Shown here: positions 15,977 to 25,081 of the stretch, in pieces
How the letters are laid out: every line of letters begins with the position of its first letter
Numbering within the stretch: the first letter of the stretch is position 1
NCBI GenBank assembly: GCA_024235835.1
Contig: JACKLQ010000002.1
Span: forward strand, 186,001-250,000
Length of the DNA stretch: 64,000 nucleotides
Direction of reading: 5' to 3'
Source of the DNA: Thiobacillus sp.
Lineage (GTDB): Bacteria > Pseudomonadota > Gammaproteobacteria > Burkholderiales > Thiobacillaceae
Notes under the pieces: generated by a model
Told to the model about the DNA's origin: nothing
What the model saw: the letters and a program-made list of their open reading frames with translations, nothing else
The model's database searches: none
Program-made: the position numbers and the translations under genes

Positions 15977-18067
15977 TCAGGGCTGGCCAGCCACGCAGGC
16001 CTGAAGATCCGCCAGTTTTTCCAGTATCTGGTCCTTGAATTCCATCAGCTCACGCACCTTGGCCCGGGCAGTTTCCATGTCGCCAGCCTGGCGCAGGCGG
16101 ATGATCTCCGGGCCCAGCCGGTGCACCGCCGCGTGGATGGGTTCCAGTTCGACGAAGGCCTGGAGTTGGCCATACCGTCTCGAACCGTGCCCGTAGTACC
16201 AGTGGCCAAAGCGGCATTGATGGTGGTCGCTCAATTCCTTGGCGGAGAGTTGCAGGGAAGCGCCCTCCAGATGATCGAGCACCCCCTTGACCCACTTGAC
16301 GTGGTCATATTGGGCCACCAGCAGGGGAAAGTCGTTCATTTCCCATTGGGTATCCGCCCATAAAGCCCACTGGGGATCCGGCCGGTAGGCTGCCACCCAG
16401 GCGGGCACGTCCTCGGCGGGCATGGGACGGGAGATGCCGTAGCCCTGGACGATGTCACACCCAAGGCGCATGAGCAGCACGCCCTGTTCCGCGGTCTCGA
16501 CACCTTCGGCCACCACGGTGCGGCGGAACGCCGTGGCAAGGCCGATGACGCCCTCCACCAGGGTCAGGTCGTCACTGTCTTCCAGGATATCCCGCACGAA
16601 GGACTGGTCGATCTTCATCACGTCCGCCGGGATGTCCCGCAGGTAGGCCAGGGAGGCATAGCCCGTGCCGAAATCGTCCAGGGCGAAACCCACGCCCATC
16701 TCCCGGCAGGCCTCGATCACCTCACGCACATGGCGCGTGTTCTCCAGGGCGGCGGATTCCAGGATTTCCATTTCGAGACGACCCGGCTTCACCTCCGGGT
16801 AGTCGTTGAGGCAGGCCCGCACGCAATCCACGAAATCCTTCCGCAGCAACTGGCGCGCGGCCAGGTTGACACTGATGGAAAGGGCACAGCCCATGCGGTC
16901 CCAGGCCATGATCTGGGACAAAGCCTTTCGTGTGACCCACTCACCGATATCGACGATGAGTTCGTCATGCTCCGCCTGGGGCAGGAATTCGCCCGGCGAC
17001 AGAAGGCCGCGCTCGGGGTGCTGCCAGCGCAGCAGGGCTTCCATGCCCATGACCTGGCCTGTGCGCAAATTGACCTTGGGCTGGTAATGCAGCACCAGTT
17101 CTTCACGACCCAGGGCCTCGCCCAACCGGTGCAGGAGTTGGCGCCTGGTCTGGGCCTGCTGGTCCTGTTCGGCGTCGAACAGGTGGAACCGGTTGCGTCC
17201 GGCCTGCTTGGCCTGGTACATGGCCTGGTCCGCGTGGCGTAGCAGGGTTTCCGTGTCGGCACTGTCGAAGGGGAATACCGTGACGCCGAGGCTGGCCGTG
17301 AGCGTGTACTGCTGGCCGTCTATCTCGAAGGGGGCTGCGGACAGGCTGAGCACCCGTTCCGCCACGCACTCGATCTCGTCCATGTTGGGCAGGCCGCTGA
17401 GGGCCATGGCGAACTCGTCCCCGCCCAACCGGGCCACCACGTCCGTGCTGCGTACCACCTGCTTCAGCCGCTGGGCCACCATCACCAGGATGCGGTCCCC
17501 CATGGCATGCCCGTGGCGGTCATTCAGCAGCTTGAAACCGTCCAGATCAAGGAACACCAGGGCCAGCAGCTGATTGTCCCGACGGGCCCTCTCCACCATC
17601 TTGTGCAGCCGCTCGGTCAACTGGGCACGGTTGGGCAGTTCGGTGAGGATGTCGAAATGGGCGATGCGCTGCAAACGCTCCTGGGCACTGTGCAGGGCAT
17701 CGATGTCGGTAAACACCGCCACATGGTGGCTGTGCTCCCCCTGCCCGTCCTTCACGACGGTGATGCTCAGCCGCTCCAGATAGACCTCGCCGGATTTCCG
17801 CCGGTCCCAGATCTCGCCCTGCCAACGTCCTTCCGTCTTCAGGGCATGCCACATCCGGGCGTAGAACTCCGGGCCATGACGGCCGGACTTGAGCATGCTT
17901 GGCGTCTGGCCCAGCACCTCCTCCAGCGCATAGCCCGTGACCTCGCAGAAGGCCTCGTTAACGTACAGGATGCGGTTGTCCGCATCCGTCACCATCATGC
18001 CGTCCCGGATGTTCTCCAGGACGATAGCCGCAAGTTCCTGAGGAAGGTCATGCGTGCCGACGGACAT
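15977..18067 (-). CDS. PAS-GGDEF-EAL protein with C-terminal CZB domain
   Basis: 696-residue c-di-GMP signalling protein with no membrane segment. Domains: PAS (about 12-125, NEAFCEVTGYALEEVLG), GGDEF (about 140-295) with an intact GGDEF loop in ARLGGDEFA, EAL (about 310-560) with MEALLRWQHPE and DDFGTGYASLAYL, and a CZB domain (about 585-690) with DHVKW, CRFGHWYYG and a late HAAVH. The GGDEF motif suggests cyclase activity and the EAL motifs suggest phosphodiesterase activity; which dominates cannot be read here. CZB zinc binding is known to inhibit the E. coli cyclase DgcZ, where it is N-terminal. Here it is at the C-terminus. The gene lies 4 bp after purB. Confidence 0.93.
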   Translation of the reverse strand: MSVGTHDLPQELAAIVLENIRDGMMVTDADNRILYVNEAFCEVTGYALEEVLGQTPSMLKSGRHGPEFYARMWHALKTEGRWQGEIWDRRKSGEVYLERLSITVVKDGQGEHSHHVAVFTDIDALHSAQERLQRIAHFDILTELPNRAQLTERLHKMVERARRDNQLLALVFLDLDGFKLLNDRHGHAMGDRILVMVAQRLKQVVRSTDVVARLGGDEFAMALSGLPNMDEIECVAERVLSLSAAPFEIDGQQYTLTASLGVTVFPFDSADTETLLRHADQAMYQAKQAGRNRFHLFDAEQDQQAQTRRQLLHRLGEALGREELVLHYQPKVNLRTGQVMGMEALLRWQHPERGLLSPGEFLPQAEHDELIVDIGEWVTRKALSQIMAWDRMGCALSISVNLAARQLLRKDFVDCVRACLNDYPEVKPGRLEMEILESAALENTRHVREVIEACREMGVGFALDDFGTGYASLAYLRDIPADVMKIDQSFVRDILEDSDDLTLVEGVIGLATAFRRTVVAEGVETAEQGVLLMRLGCDIVQGYGISRPMPAEDVPAWVAAYRPDPQWALWADTQWEMNDFPLLVAQYDHVKWVKGVLDHLEGASLQLSAKELSDHHQCRFGHWYYGHGSRRYGQLQAFVELEPIHAAVHRLGPEIIRLRQAGDMETARAKVRELMEFKDQILEKLADLQACVAGQP

Positions 18068-18071
18068 GCCG

Positions 18072-19451
18072 TCAGCGCTCGCCGATGCGCTTGGCCAGGT
18101 CGGCGGCCTTGCCCGTATAGCTGCCCGGCGTCATGGCCAGCAGACGCTGCTTGGCCTCGTCGGGAAGAGCCAGGCCCTGGATGAAGGCCGCCAGGGAGGC
18201 CTGGGTTATGCCCTCCTTGCCCCGGGTCAGGGCCTTGAGCTGTTCATAGGGTTTATCCAGGCCATAACGACGCATCACCGTCTGGATGGGCTCCGCCAGC
18301 ACTTCCCAGTTGGCGTCCAGGTCTTCCGCCAGCTTTGCCGGATTGGCCTCCAGCTTGTTCAGGCCCCGCAGGCAGCTCTCGTAACCGATCAGCGCGAAAC
18401 CGAAGGCCGTGCCCATGTTGCGCAGCACGGTGGAGTCCGTCAGGTCACGCTGCCAGCGGGAGATGGGAAGCTTTTCAGACAGATGACGCAACAGGGCGTT
18501 GGCCAGGCCCAGATTGCCCTCGGAATTCTCGAAATCGATGGGGTTCACCTTGTGGGGCATGGTGGAGGAGCCCACTTCCCCCTCCTTCAACTTCTGCTTG
18601 AAGTAACCCAGGGAGATGTAGCCCCACACGTCCCGGTCCATATCGATCAACAGGGTGTTGGCCCGGGCACAGGCGTCGTACATCTCCGCCATGGCATCGT
18701 GGGGTTCGATCTGGATCGTGTAGGCATTGAAAGCCAGGCCCAGGCTCTCCACGAAACGGCGGGCGAAGCCTTCCCAGTCGAAGTCCGGGTAGGCCGACAG
18801 GTGGGCGTTGTAGTTGCCCACGGCGCCGTTGATCTTGCCCAGCATCTCCACGCCGGCAAAGCGGGCCGTGGCCCGGCGCAGCCGGTGCACCACGTTGGCC
18901 ATCTCCTTGCCCAGGGTGGAAGGGCTGGCAGGCTGGCCGTGGGTGCGGCAAAGCATGGGCAGGTCCGCCAGTTCCACGGCCAGGGCGGTGAGACGTTCCT
19001 CCACGGCACCCAGGGCGGGCAGCAGCACGTCCCGGCGGGCATCCCGAAGCATGAGGGCATGGGACAGGTTGTTGATGTCCTCGGAGGTGCAGGCGAAGTG
19101 GATGAATTCAGCCACCTTCATCACCTCGGCATTGGCCCCCAGCCGGTCCTTGAGGAAATATTCCACGGCTTTCACATCGTGGTTGGTGACCTTCTCGTGG
19201 GCCTTCACTGCCTCAGCGTCAGCCAGGGAAAAGCTGTCGGCCACGGCGTCCAGTTCTGCGATGGTGGCGGCAGAGAAGGCGGGCACCTCCACGATGGCCG
19301 GCTCGGCGGCCAGGGCCTTGAGCCATTCGATCTCCACCTTCACACGATACTTGATGAGGCCGAACTCGCTGAAATAGGGCGCCAGCTTGGCACCGCTGCG
19401 GCGGTAACGACCATCCAGGGGGGAAAGCGCGGTGAGGGTATTCAGGTCCAT
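18072..19451 (-). CDS. purB: adenylosuccinate lyase
   Basis: 459-residue cytosolic enzyme that splits SAICAR and adenylosuccinate in purine synthesis. It carries the fumarase/aspartase superfamily signature GSSTMPHKVNPIDFEN (about residues 292-307), and MLGKINGAVGNYNAH, FACTSEDINNLSHAL and TMRRYGLDKPYEQLK are typical of the long proteobacterial PurB. Length matches. It lies between the HDOD gene (7 bp) and the c-di-GMP gene (4 bp), so all three may be co-transcribed. Confidence 0.97.
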   Translation of the reverse strand: MDLNTLTALSPLDGRYRRSGAKLAPYFSEFGLIKYRVKVEIEWLKALAAEPAIVEVPAFSAATIAELDAVADSFSLADAEAVKAHEKVTNHDVKAVEYFLKDRLGANAEVMKVAEFIHFACTSEDINNLSHALMLRDARRDVLLPALGAVEERLTALAVELADLPMLCRTHGQPASPSTLGKEMANVVHRLRRATARFAGVEMLGKINGAVGNYNAHLSAYPDFDWEGFARRFVESLGLAFNAYTIQIEPHDAMAEMYDACARANTLLIDMDRDVWGYISLGYFKQKLKEGEVGSSTMPHKVNPIDFENSEGNLGLANALLRHLSEKLPISRWQRDLTDSTVLRNMGTAFGFALIGYESCLRGLNKLEANPAKLAEDLDANWEVLAEPIQTVMRRYGLDKPYEQLKALTRGKEGITQASLAAFIQGLALPDEAKQRLLAMTPGSYTGKAADLAKRIGER

Positions 19452-19458
19452 GTTGAAC

Positions 19459-20985
19459 TCACAGTTTTTGGCGTATGGCCAGGGTGGCCTGGTTGCGCAG
19501 GGCCTTCAGCATGCCCAGCATCTGGCCCGTCAGTTCCAGGGGCTGGGCTTGCCGGTCGGCGTAGAGCATGGCCACCGACTTGCCGTTGATGGCGATGGGC
19601 AGCAGCAGGAAGGCGTGGGCGTTGGTGCTGTCCCGGTACCAGGGGGGGATGCGATCACGGATATTGTCCGCCGTGGCATCGGAAATGAGGATGTCCTGGC
19701 CCTTGGACAGGGCGGCATGGAACACGTCCGGGGCAAAGGAGAGGGGGATGCGGAAGGCCCGGCGCAGCGCCTCCGCATTGGGCCCGAAGGCCACACGCCC
19801 CAGCAGGCACTGGCTGCCCCGGTCCAGGGTGCTGACGAGGACCCGGTCGAAGCTGCCGCTGCGGTAGAACAGTTCCGCCACCATCTTAAGCACGTCGGAG
19901 AGCTGGTATTCCCCCAGGATCAGGCTGGTGAGGTCCTGCATGCCCTGGGCCAGGATGCTGGTGGGGTCCATGGACTCCCCTTCCCGGGAGGTGTCGAGCC
20001 CTGCCATGACCTCCTCCTCCTCCCCGGCTTCCTGCCCCGCCGCCGCTTCCTGCTCCGCCTGGCCAGGCTTGAGCAGGCGCTGCATCAAGGGGCTGCGCCT
20101 GGCGTCCGTACGGATGATGTGGGCTTCCCGCTGCACCGTTTGGGCGGCCTTGTGGGCCGTCTCAGCCAGGGACTCCACGCTCACCTTGGCGGCGTCCTTG
20201 TAGCGCTCGCACAAGGCGTTGATGGCCTGCCGCTGCTGGTCAGGCGGCAGGTTCCTGGCATAGGTCTGGTGCAGTTCCTGGGCCAGGTTGGCCACCACCC
20301 TCAGACGCCCGTCCAGGGAGCTCGCCGCCCGCACGGGGCCCTCGCCGACGGGCGTGATGGCATGCAGGATGTTGGGGGCGAAGTGCCATTGCTTGGCGAT
20401 GGCCAGGCCCAGCTGCTCGTAGTCCACCCCCAGCACCACCCTTGCCGCCGCCGCTTCGCTGAGCTGGTCCGCCTCCATGCGTTCAGCGACCTGCACGGTT
20501 TCTTCGTAGAAATGAAAGCGCGCCATGAGCCGCCCCAGATTGCGGAACAGGGCGCTGATGAAGGCTTCCTCGCTGTCACGCACGCCGGCGCTGGAAGCCA
20601 GCATGCGTCCCAGGGTGCCGCAGAAGAAGCTGTCCACCGCCTCCGCCTTGAGCTCTTCCGCCTGGGCGTGGTTCTCCAGGTGCTCGAACAGCAGCAGGGA
20701 GATCGCCGCGTCCCGTACCGCATCCAGACCCAGGATGACCACGGCGCGGGAGATGGTGCTGATGGGCTGCACGCTGAAGGAGCCGTAGTAGGCCGCGTTC
20801 ACCAGGCGCAGCAGCTTGTTGGTGAGGGACACGTCCCGCAGGATGATCTCGGTCAGGGCGCTGGAGTGGCCGTTCTCGTCGCTGACCGCCTTGTTGAGCT
20901 CGCTGATGGTATGGGACAGGGCGGGGAAATCCCCCCCCTGGTTCATGCGCTGAAGCAGGGTTTCCAGTGCGGTATCCGTGCTCAT
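19459..20985 (-). CDS. HDOD and GAF domain signalling protein
   Basis: 508 residues. The N-terminal half (about 10-210) is an HDOD domain: LSHTISELNKAV, DVSLTNKLLRLVNAAYYG and ISRAVVILGLDAVRDAAISL. HDOD lacks HD-type catalysis and acts as a regulatory module, often near c-di-GMP or stress pathways. The C-terminal part (about 330-500) looks like a GAF domain (VLVSTLDRGSQ, ILISDATADN, AHAFLLLPIAINGKSVAML). The two are joined by an acidic, Ala-rich linker. The downstream c-di-GMP protein makes a signalling role plausible; a target cannot be named. Confidence 0.85.
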   Translation of the reverse strand: MSTDTALETLLQRMNQGGDFPALSHTISELNKAVSDENGHSSALTEIILRDVSLTNKLLRLVNAAYYGSFSVQPISTISRAVVILGLDAVRDAAISLLLFEHLENHAQAEELKAEAVDSFFCGTLGRMLASSAGVRDSEEAFISALFRNLGRLMARFHFYEETVQVAERMEADQLSEAAAARVVLGVDYEQLGLAIAKQWHFAPNILHAITPVGEGPVRAASSLDGRLRVVANLAQELHQTYARNLPPDQQRQAINALCERYKDAAKVSVESLAETAHKAAQTVQREAHIIRTDARRSPLMQRLLKPGQAEQEAAAGQEAGEEEEVMAGLDTSREGESMDPTSILAQGMQDLTSLILGEYQLSDVLKMVAELFYRSGSFDRVLVSTLDRGSQCLLGRVAFGPNAEALRRAFRIPLSFAPDVFHAALSKGQDILISDATADNIRDRIPPWYRDSTNAHAFLLLPIAINGKSVAMLYADRQAQPLELTGQMLGMLKALRNQATLAIRQKL

Positions 20986-21007
20986 CTCGTGTTTGCCCTG
21001 GGCACGT

Positions 21008-21604
21008 TCAGGCAGGCCTGCGATCCTGCAGGGCCTGGGCGATGGTCATGCCGTCCACGTGCTCCAGTTCACCGCCCGCCGGCAGCCCCCGGGCGATGCG
21101 GCTGACCTTCAGTCCCTTGGCCTTCAGAATCTCGCCGGCGTAATGGGCCGTGGCCTCCCCTTCAGCCGTGAAGTTGGTGGCGAGGATTACCTCCTCCGTC
21201 TCCCCGTCCTGGGCCCGGGAGATGAGTTGCTCCAGGCCGATGTCCCGGGGCCCAACCCCGTCCAGGGGCGACAGCCGCCCCATGAGCACGAAGTACAGGC
21301 CCCGATAGGCCTGGGTCTCTTCCAGGCGGTTGAGATCGGCCGGCATTTCCACCACGCACAGGGTGCGCGGGTCCCGCCGGGGGTTGCGACACAGGTCGCA
21401 CACCGGGGCTTCGGAGAAGTTGTTGCAGCGCTGGCAGTGGTGCAGGCGCTCCAGGGCGTTGGTCAGGGCACCCGCCAGGCGGGCGGCGCCTGGGCGGTTG
21501 CGTTGCAGCAGATGATAGGCCATACGCGCCGCAGACTTGGGGCCCACGCTGGGCAGCACCCGCAGGGCGTCGATGAGGGCGTCGAGGGAGGAAGGAAGAA
21601 GCAT
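21008..21604 (-). CDS. recR: recombination mediator RecR
   Basis: 198 residues from the ATG at 21604. The frame is open to 21652, but the family starts just before SSLDALIDALRVLPSVGPKSA, a helix-hairpin-helix, so the upstream 16 codons are left out. A four-cysteine zinc finger (CQRCNN and CDLCRN) and a Toprim domain (TLCVVEMPADL) follow. RecR loads RecA with RecFO at gaps. The order dnaX-ybaB-recR is conserved across many proteobacteria. No clear Shine-Dalgarno site precedes it. Confidence 0.95.
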   Translation of the reverse strand: MLLPSSLDALIDALRVLPSVGPKSAARMAYHLLQRNRPGAARLAGALTNALERLHHCQRCNNFSEAPVCDLCRNPRRDPRTLCVVEMPADLNRLEETQAYRGLYFVLMGRLSPLDGVGPRDIGLEQLISRAQDGETEEVILATNFTAEGEATAHYAGEILKAKGLKVSRIARGLPAGGELEHVDGMTIAQALQDRRPA

Positions 21605-21672
21605 TCGGGAAGGATGAATGGGGAATGATGGATGGGGTTTCTCATCACCCATCCCTCATCCCCCATCCCATA

Positions 21673-22020
21673 TTAAAAGGGTAGCTTGAAGCCTGGAGGC
21701 AGGGGCAGGCCCGCGGTAACGCCGGCCATCTTCTCCTGCACCATATCCTCCACCTTGCGCACCGCGTCGTTCATGGCTGCCGCGACGAGGTCCTCCAGCA
21801 TCTCCTTCGCGTCGTCACCGCTATCGGCCAGGAGGCTGGGATCGATGGTGACCCGCTTCACGTCGTGCTTGCCGGTCATGACCACCTTCACCAGCCCCGC
21901 GCCGGAGGCGCCTTCCACCTCCATTTCCGCGATCCTGGCCTGCATCTTCTGCATATTTTCCTGCATCTGCTGGGCCTGCTTCATCAGGTTGCCGATGCCG
22001 CCCATTCCGCCTTTGATCAT
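21673..22020 (-). CDS. ybaB: YbaB/EbfC nucleoid-associated protein
   Basis: 115-residue small DNA-binding protein of the YbaB/EbfC family. It opens with GGMGGIGNLMKQAQQMQENM and an amphipathic helix (MQKMQARIAEMEVEG), then VVMTGKHDVKRVTIDPSLL, all family hallmarks. It forms tweezer-like dimers that bind DNA. Its place between dnaX and recR is the usual one. It starts 15 bp after dnaX. Confidence 0.95.
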   Translation of the reverse strand: MIKGGMGGIGNLMKQAQQMQENMQKMQARIAEMEVEGASGAGLVKVVMTGKHDVKRVTIDPSLLADSGDDAKEMLEDLVAAAMNDAVRKVEDMVQEKMAGVTAGLPLPPGFKLPF

Positions 22021-22035
22021 GTCTCTGTCCTGTTC

Positions 22036-23655
22036 CTAGTTGCCGGTGCCCGTCAGGGGGCGAATGTTGTTGATGGAGGCCTCGCACTCCCGCACGAGGG
22101 TCTGCACGAAGGGATCGGCGCGGATGGCCGCTTCCGCCTCGCTCTGCTGATTGGCCTGTTCCCGGGCGCGAAGGGCCGCGGGAGAGGCCTCGCCGACCTG
22201 CTCCACCACTTCGATGTCCACCCGCACGCCTGCCCCCAGGCGTTCCGCCAATGCGGCCTTGAGCTTGTCGCCGAAACCGGCCAGCAATGTTTTCTGTCCT
22301 TCCGGCAGCCGCAGGCGCAGGCTGCGCGGGTCGTACCCGGCCAGTTCGCATTGCATGGCCAACTGGCGCACCAGGCCCGGCAGGCCTTCGGCCAGGCGGC
22401 GCCAGTTGCCGTCGAAGCCCTCCAGGGGCTCGTTGGCCGCCACTGGGCTGGCCGGGACGGCATGCACCTTGGCAGCCGCCCCGGGGTGAGGGGCGGCCGC
22501 GCCCCCCGCAGCTGGACGGCTTTCATTGCCTGAGCGCCTGCCCGGCGGCGGCACGGAAGGGGGCTCTCCCGGCATGAAGGCCAGCATGCGCAGCAGGGTC
22601 ATGGAGAAACCGGCGAATTCATCCGGGGCCCATTCCAGGTCCCGGCGCCCCAGGGTGGCGATCTGGTATTGGACCTGAACAGTCTCCGGGTCCAGGCTCC
22701 TGGCCAGCTCGAACAGGCGTTCCCGCTCGGGGGCGTCCTCGTCCACCGCCTCGGGCACGGTCTGGGCCAGGGCGATCTGGTGCAGCAGGCCCGCCAGATC
22801 CTGGAGGGCCGCGTCGAAGGAGAAGCCCCGGGCCGCCAGTTCGTCCGCCTCCTTCATCAACCGGGGGCCGTCGCCGTCGGCGAGAGCAAAAAGGATGGGC
22901 AGCAGGTAGGCCTGGTCTATGACCCCCAGCATGCCCCGCACCTCCTCCTCCTTCAAGGCCCCCTGGCCGTAGGCGATGGCCTGGTCCGTGAGGGATAGGG
23001 CGTCCCGCATGCTGCCGGCGGCCGCCCGGGCCAGCAGGTGCAGGGCGCCGGTATCGAACTCCACCCCTTCCGCCTCCAGCACGTGCTTCAGGTGACCTGA
23101 TACATGGCCGGGGGGCATCTGCTTCAGGTTGAACTGCAGGCAGCGGGACAGTACCGTCACTGGCACCTTCTGGGGGTCCGTGGTGGCCAGGATGAAGATG
23201 ACGTGGCCCGGGGGCTCCTCCAGGGTCTTCAACATGGCGTTGAAGGCATTGCGGGAGAGCATGTGCACTTCGTCGATGATGTAGACCTTGTAGCGCCCGG
23301 CGGTGGGGGCGTACTGGGCGTTCTCCAGAATCTCCCGCATGTTGTCCACGCCGGTGTTGGAGGCGGCGTCCAGCTCGATCAGGTCCACGAAGCGGCCGCT
23401 GTCGATCTGGGTGCAGGCGCCGCACTGGCCGCAGGGCTGGGCGGTGGGCGTATCGCTGCTCTCGCAGTTCAGGCACTTGGCCAGGATGCGGGCCAGGGTG
23501 GTCTTGCCCACCCCCCGGGTGCCGGTGAACAGGTAGGCGTGATGCAGGCGCCCCTGGGTCAGGGCATTGGACAGGGCGCGCACCACATGCTCCTGGCCCA
23601 CCAGTTGCTCAAAGGTGCGGGGCCGCCATTTGCGGGCAAGGACTTGATGGCTCAT
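22036..23655 (-). CDS. dnaX: DNA polymerase III subunits gamma/tau
   Basis: 539-residue clamp-loader ATPase. Start chosen at 23655 (MSHQVLARKWRPRTFEQLVGQ), the universal DnaX N-terminus; the upstream open frame runs back through the SRP RNA gene and is not coding. It has Walker A (GTRGVGKTT, about residue 45), a four-cysteine zinc finger (CLNC, CGQCGAC), the DEAH-like IIDEVHMLS, and the SRC sensor (SRCLQF). The C-terminal third is the tau region. I see no A-rich slippery heptamer of the E. coli kind, so frameshift production of gamma is not supported. Confidence 0.96.
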   Translation of the reverse strand: MSHQVLARKWRPRTFEQLVGQEHVVRALSNALTQGRLHHAYLFTGTRGVGKTTLARILAKCLNCESSDTPTAQPCGQCGACTQIDSGRFVDLIELDAASNTGVDNMREILENAQYAPTAGRYKVYIIDEVHMLSRNAFNAMLKTLEEPPGHVIFILATTDPQKVPVTVLSRCLQFNLKQMPPGHVSGHLKHVLEAEGVEFDTGALHLLARAAAGSMRDALSLTDQAIAYGQGALKEEEVRGMLGVIDQAYLLPILFALADGDGPRLMKEADELAARGFSFDAALQDLAGLLHQIALAQTVPEAVDEDAPERERLFELARSLDPETVQVQYQIATLGRRDLEWAPDEFAGFSMTLLRMLAFMPGEPPSVPPPGRRSGNESRPAAGGAAAPHPGAAAKVHAVPASPVAANEPLEGFDGNWRRLAEGLPGLVRQLAMQCELAGYDPRSLRLRLPEGQKTLLAGFGDKLKAALAERLGAGVRVDIEVVEQVGEASPAALRAREQANQQSEAEAAIRADPFVQTLVRECEASINNIRPLTGTGN

Positions 23656-23723
23656 CAGGCGAACAAGGCCAGTCTGGTCATGCGGGGTCTCAACGGGTGC
23701 GTACTGGGCGATATGAATGAGGT

Positions 23724-23818
23724 GGCGAGCCTGACCCCCGGCACTGGCATGGACCGCTGTGGCTGCTTCCTTCCGGACCTGACCAGATTCACGGCTTGAC
23801 CATGCGGGGAGGCCCGCC
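23724..23818 (-). ncRNA. ffs: 4.5S signal recognition particle RNA
   Basis: On the minus strand the universal SRP apical loop GGTCAGGTCCGGAAGGAAGC is present at about 23763-23782. The 5' end GGCGGGCC pairs with the 3' GGCTCGCC, and inner CCCCG pairs with CGGGG, giving the expected long hairpin of about 95 nt. A -10-like TAGAAT lies about 10 bases upstream of the predicted 5' end. The gene is directly upstream of dnaX, a common position. It scaffolds Ffh for co-translational membrane targeting. Confidence 0.95.
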
Positions 23819-23846
23819 GCCCCGGATTCTACACGAGCAGGGCCGC

Positions 23847-23930
23847 CAAGTCGTCCGCTGGGCCGCCCCAAGGACGGCTTGCCCCCTCGGGGGCAGCGCA
23901 GACCGAGGGTCAGCGCCGGGGGCTCACGTC
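23847..23930 (+). repeat. dispersed palindromic element, copy A
   Basis: Stem CAAGTCGTCC (23847-23856) with GGACGGCTTG (23872-23881, one G-T wobble), loop GCTGGGCCGCCCCAA, then a GCCCCCTCGGGGGC palindrome (23881-23894) and an ACCGAGGG-containing tail that reaches the stop of the DAHP synthase gene. It shares its loop and layout with copies B, C and D but has a different stem sequence. Confidence 0.75.
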
Positions 23931-25005
23931 ACTCGTCTCTCCGGGGCTCCGCCAGCCTGCGCGCCTGGACTGCCGCTGCCAGTTCCCGCAGCAGAGGCTC
24001 GGTGGCATCCCAGCCGATGCAGGCGTCGGTGATGGACTGGCCGTAGGCCAGGGGCTTTCCAGGCACCAGGTCCTGGCGCCCCGGGCTCAGGTGGCTTTCG
24101 ATCATCACCCCCATGATGCGCTCGTCGCCGGCAGCGATCTGCCGGGCCACGTCCTGGCCCACCTCGATCTGGCGCTCGAACTGCTTGCTGGAGTTGGCGT
24201 GGGACAGGTCGATCATCACCTGGGGGCGCAAACCGGCGGCGGCCAGGTCGGTACATACCTGGCTGACGCTCTCGGCATCGAAGTTGGGTTTCTTGCCCCC
24301 CCGCAGGATCACGTGGCAGTCCTCGTTGCCGGCGGTCCTGAACACCGCCACATGGCCGGACTTGGTGATGGACACGAAGTGGTGGGGGGCGTTGGCGGCC
24401 TTGATGGCATCCACGGCGATACGGATGTTGCCATCGGTGCCGTTCTTGAAGCCCACGGGACAGGACAGGCCCGAGGCCAGCTGGCGATGGGACTGGGATT
24501 CCGTGGTGCGGGCGCCGATAGCCCCCCAGGACACCAGGTCGGCGATGTACTGGGGCGAGATCAGGTCCAGGAACTCGGTGCCGCAGGGCAGGCCCTGCTC
24601 GTTGATCTCCAGGAGCAGCTTGCGGGCCAGGCGCAGGCCCTCGTTGATGTCGAAGCTCTCGTTCAGGTGGGGATCGTTGATGAGCCCCTTCCAGCCCACG
24701 GTGGTGCGGGGTTTCTCGAAGTACACCCGCATGACCACCACCAGTTCCCGGGCCAGTTCCGTCGCCAGGGCCTTGAGCTTGTGGGCGTACTCCATGGCCG
24801 CCCTGGTGTCGTGGATGGAGCAGGGCCCGACGATGACCACCAGACGGTCGTCGGCACCCCGCAGCACGTCATGTATCTGCTTGCGCCCGTCGAAAGTGGT
24901 CTTGAGGGCCGTCTCCGAGGCCTTCAGCTCGCGCATGACCTGCATGGGGGCCAGCAGTTCATCGCCCTGTTCGATCCGGGTGTCATCGGTACGGTAGCCC
25001 GTCAT
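23929..25005 (-). CDS. 3-deoxy-7-phosphoheptulonate synthase (class I DAHP synthase)
   Basis: 358-residue first enzyme of the shikimate pathway, condensing phosphoenolpyruvate and erythrose 4-phosphate. Class I motifs: VVIVGPCSIHDTRAAMEYA (about 57-75), YFEKPRTTVGWKG, GARTTESQSHRQLASG, GFKNGTDG and DLSHANSSKQ. An AGGAG site precedes the ATG. Upstream is a 24-codon leader peptide with adjacent Tyr and Phe codons and a terminator (25042-25066), so expression is probably attenuated by aromatic amino acid supply. It is an AroF/AroG-type enzyme; which inhibitor it answers to cannot be read with certainty. Confidence 0.95.
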   Translation of the reverse strand: MTGYRTDDTRIEQGDELLAPMQVMRELKASETALKTTFDGRKQIHDVLRGADDRLVVIVGPCSIHDTRAAMEYAHKLKALATELARELVVVMRVYFEKPRTTVGWKGLINDPHLNESFDINEGLRLARKLLLEINEQGLPCGTEFLDLISPQYIADLVSWGAIGARTTESQSHRQLASGLSCPVGFKNGTDGNIRIAVDAIKAANAPHHFVSITKSGHVAVFRTAGNEDCHVILRGGKKPNFDAESVSQVCTDLAAAGLRPQVMIDLSHANSSKQFERQIEVGQDVARQIAAGDERIMGVMIESHLSPGRQDLVPGKPLAYGQSITDACIGWDATEPLLRELAAAVQARRLAEPRRDE

Positions 25006-25041
25006 GGTTCACTACTCCTGTCGTGGTGCCAGCCCAAACAA

Positions 25042-25066
25042 AAAAACCGCCAGGCTGGCGGTTTTT
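25042..25066 (-). terminator. attenuator terminator in the DAHP synthase leader
   Basis: On the minus strand an 11-bp stem (25042-25052 with 25056-25066) with a GC-rich core CCGCCA/TGGCGG is followed by seven T residues, 36 bp before the DAHP synthase ATG. Its 5' arm AACCGCC is exactly complementary to GGCGGTT in the leader (25103-25109), so an antiterminator can compete with it. Confidence 0.85.
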
Positions 25067-25081
25067 CGGGGACAACGTCGA

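Noticed and set aside
22250..22300. Programmed frameshift in dnaX
   Set aside because: No A6G-type slippery site or strong downstream stem is visible in the right phase.
22036..23871. Longer dnaX frame starting at 23871
   Set aside because: It would translate through the 4.5S RNA gene (23724-23818), and the conserved DnaX N-terminus starts at 23655.
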